This document shows, in pieces, positions 4,737-5,709 of a stretch of 5,709 nucleotides of DNA. The notes beneath the pieces are model-generated. The model was given only the letters and a program-made list of their open reading frames with translations. It did no database searches and was not told the origin of the DNA. The stretch is taken from contig JAEZCF010000109.1 in the NCBI GenBank assembly GCA_023430045.1, positions 1 to 5,709 on the forward strand, given 5' to 3'. This DNA is from Pseudomonadota bacterium (GTDB taxonomy: Bacteria > Pseudomonadota > Gammaproteobacteria > Xanthomonadales > Xanthomonadaceae). The translations under genes and the position numbers were made by a program. Numbering within the stretch: the first letter of the stretch is position 1; every line of letters starts with the position of its first letter.

Positions 4737-5042
4737 TTACCAGCTGGCCTTGCGCAGGCCCGGCACGTCGCCACGCATGGTGGCTTCGCGGAGCTTGTTG
4801 CGGCCCAGGCCGAACTTGCTGTACACGCCACGCGGGCGGCCAGACAGTTCGCAACGGTTGCGGTGGCGGCTCGGCGACGAATCGCGCGGCAGCTTGGACA
4901 GCTTGGTTGCAGCCTCGATCTTCTCTTCGTAGCTCGCATCCTGGGAGGACACGATCTTCTTGAGGGCAGCGCGCTTGTCAGCGAACTTCTCGGCCAGCTT
5001 CTTCCGCTTGATGTCGCGGTTGACCATGGAGGTCTTTGCCAT
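4737..5042 (-). CDS. rpsN: 30S ribosomal protein S14 (zinc-free, long type)
   Basis: S14 binds late to the head of the small subunit beside S3 and S10. The 101-residue protein is the long form lacking the zinc-binding CXXC motifs; its only cysteine is Cys64. Conserved features are LPRDSSPSRHRNRC (51-64), GRPRGVYSKFGLGRNKLREA (68-87) and the end GLRKASW. It has the same length as E. coli S14. The start MAKTSM is supported by GAGGAA (5054-5049) 6 nt upstream in the 18-nt gap after rplE. In E. coli rpsH follows closely; here a 251-bp spacer with a terminator-like hairpin intervenes, making rpsN look like the end of a transcription unit. Confidence 0.98.
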   Translation of the reverse strand: MAKTSMVNRDIKRKKLAEKFADKRAALKKIVSSQDASYEEKIEAATKLSKLPRDSSPSRHRNRCELSGRPRGVYSKFGLGRNKLREATMRGDVPGLRKASW

Positions 5043-5060
5043 TTCGGTTTCCTCGACGAA

Positions 5061-5603
5061 TCAGTTACGGAACGGGAACTTGAACGCTGCCAGCAGCGCC
5101 TTCGCTTCCGCATCGGTCTTCGCGGTGGTGGTGATGGCGATATCCATGCCACGGATCGCGTCGACGGCGTCGAAGTCGATTTCCGGGAAGATGATCTGTT
5201 CCTTCACACCCATGTTGAAGTTGCCACGACCGTCGAAGGAACGACCGGACACACCACGGAAGTCGCGCACGCGCGGCAGCGAGATGTTGATCAGGCGATC
5301 CATGAACTCGTACATCTTTTCACGACGCAGCGTGGTCTTGCAGCCGATCGGCCAACCATCGCGGATCTTGAACGACGCCACCGAGATACGCGACTTGGTG
5401 ACGACCGGCTTCTGGCCGGAGATCTTCGTCATGTCCGCGACGGCGTTTTCCAGGATCTTCTTGTTGGTCGCTGCTTCGCCGACACCCATGTTCAGGGTGA
5501 CCTTGACCAGCTTCGGCACTTCCATCGGATTCTTGTAGCCGAACTGCTTCATCAGCGCCGGGACTACTTCGTCCTTGTAGATCTTTTCGAGACGGGAATT
5601 CAT
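5061..5603 (-). CDS. rplE: 50S ribosomal protein L5
   Basis: L5 binds 5S rRNA with L18 and L25 in the central protuberance and contacts S13 and P-site tRNA. The 180-residue product compares well with the E. coli protein of 178. Visible hallmarks are KVTLNMGVGEA (34-44), the ISGQKPVVTKSR signature (61-72), IRDGWPIGCKTTLR, LPRVRDFRGVS (109-119) and NFNMGVKEQIIFPEID (128-143). The start MNSRLEKIY follows GAGGAA (5616-5611) by 7 nt. That SD overlaps the rplX stop codon, so translation is probably coupled. A 5-bp hairpin (AGGCG/CGCCT, 5631-5617) straddles the rplX stop next to the SD. In E. coli the S8 feedback site lies at the rplE start; I could not establish an equivalent fold here. Confidence 0.98.
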   Translation of the reverse strand: MNSRLEKIYKDEVVPALMKQFGYKNPMEVPKLVKVTLNMGVGEAATNKKILENAVADMTKISGQKPVVTKSRISVASFKIRDGWPIGCKTTLRREKMYEFMDRLINISLPRVRDFRGVSGRSFDGRGNFNMGVKEQIIFPEIDFDAVDAIRGMDIAITTTAKTDAEAKALLAAFKFPFRN

Positions 5604-5614
5604 CAGCTCATTCC

Positions 5615-5709
5615 TCAGGCGTCGAGCGCCTCACCGCTGGAGCGGAACACACGCAGTTTGCGTCCATCCTCCAGCACCTTGAAGCCAACGCGCTCGCCCT
5701 TGCCCGAAG
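5615..5709 (-). CDS. rplX: 50S ribosomal protein L24, 3' end only (last 30 residues)
   Basis: L24 is an early assembly initiator that binds near the 5' end of 23S rRNA. Only the last 30 codons are in the window; the rest lies beyond the high-coordinate edge. The visible peptide runs [20 protein letters not shown] and ends SGEALDA before TGA at 5617-5615, matching the conserved RVGFK...GRKVRV end of bacterial L24. It stops 11 nt before the rplE ATG, the canonical order. The short fragment limits what can be said, but context makes the call secure. Confidence 0.94.

Noticed and set aside
4472..5152. A 226-codon minus-strand frame across rplE, rpsN and the rpsN-rpsH gap
   Set aside because: It is an out-of-frame reading through verified L5 and S14 genes, very rich in Arg, Ser and Pro, and similar to nothing recognisable.
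5604..5631. An S8 translational-repression site at the rplE start, as in E. coli
   Set aside because: Only a 5-bp hairpin across the rplX stop is visible. I could not find the internal-loop helix expected for S8 binding, so I make no such call.

Overview
This window is one stretch of the bacterial ribosomal-protein cluster known as the spc operon, running into the alpha operon. Every convincing gene is on the minus strand, so transcription runs from high to low coordinates. The order is rplX (3' end only), rplE, rpsN, rpsH, rplF, rplR, rpsE, rpmD, rplO, secY and rpsM (5' end only). The DNA is GC-rich. The proteins (S14 of the 101-residue zinc-free type, L30, long SecY ending in a Gly/Arg-rich tail, S5 with an Arg/Asp-rich N-terminal tail) resemble those of gammaproteobacteria of the Xanthomonadaceae, such as Stenotrophomonas, Xanthomonas or Pseudoxanthomonas. 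The genus is inferred from memory of the proteins and not tested.

Layout, in the direction of transcription: rplX (5709-5615), rplE (5603-5061) and rpsN (5042-4737) are closely packed. A 251-bp spacer (4736-4486) follows, holding an intrinsic-terminator-like hairpin, a TATACT promoter-like box just after it, and several further hairpins. Then come rpsH (4485-4087), rplF (4069-3545) and rplR (3511-3158). A 161-bp spacer (3157-2997) holds three hairpins in a row, one almost a perfect 28-base palindrome. Then rpsE (2996-2454), rpmD (2461-2270), rplO (2264-1821) and secY (1813-446) are overlapping or nearly touching and likely translationally coupled. Last is a 358-bp gap (445-88) with promoter candidates and many hairpins, then rpsM (from 87), which opens the alpha operon. 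No rpmJ lies between secY and rpsM.

Together the genes encode large-subunit proteins (L24, L5, L6, L18, L30, L15), small-subunit proteins (S14, S8, S5, S13) and the SecY pore of the Sec translocon. L5 and L18 bind 5S rRNA together. No mobile element, CRISPR, tRNA, rRNA or exotic system is visible. The unusual part is not in the proteins: three expanded, structured spacers split the classical spc operon into modules, and these are the places to look for internal termination, re-initiation or ribosomal-protein feedback.
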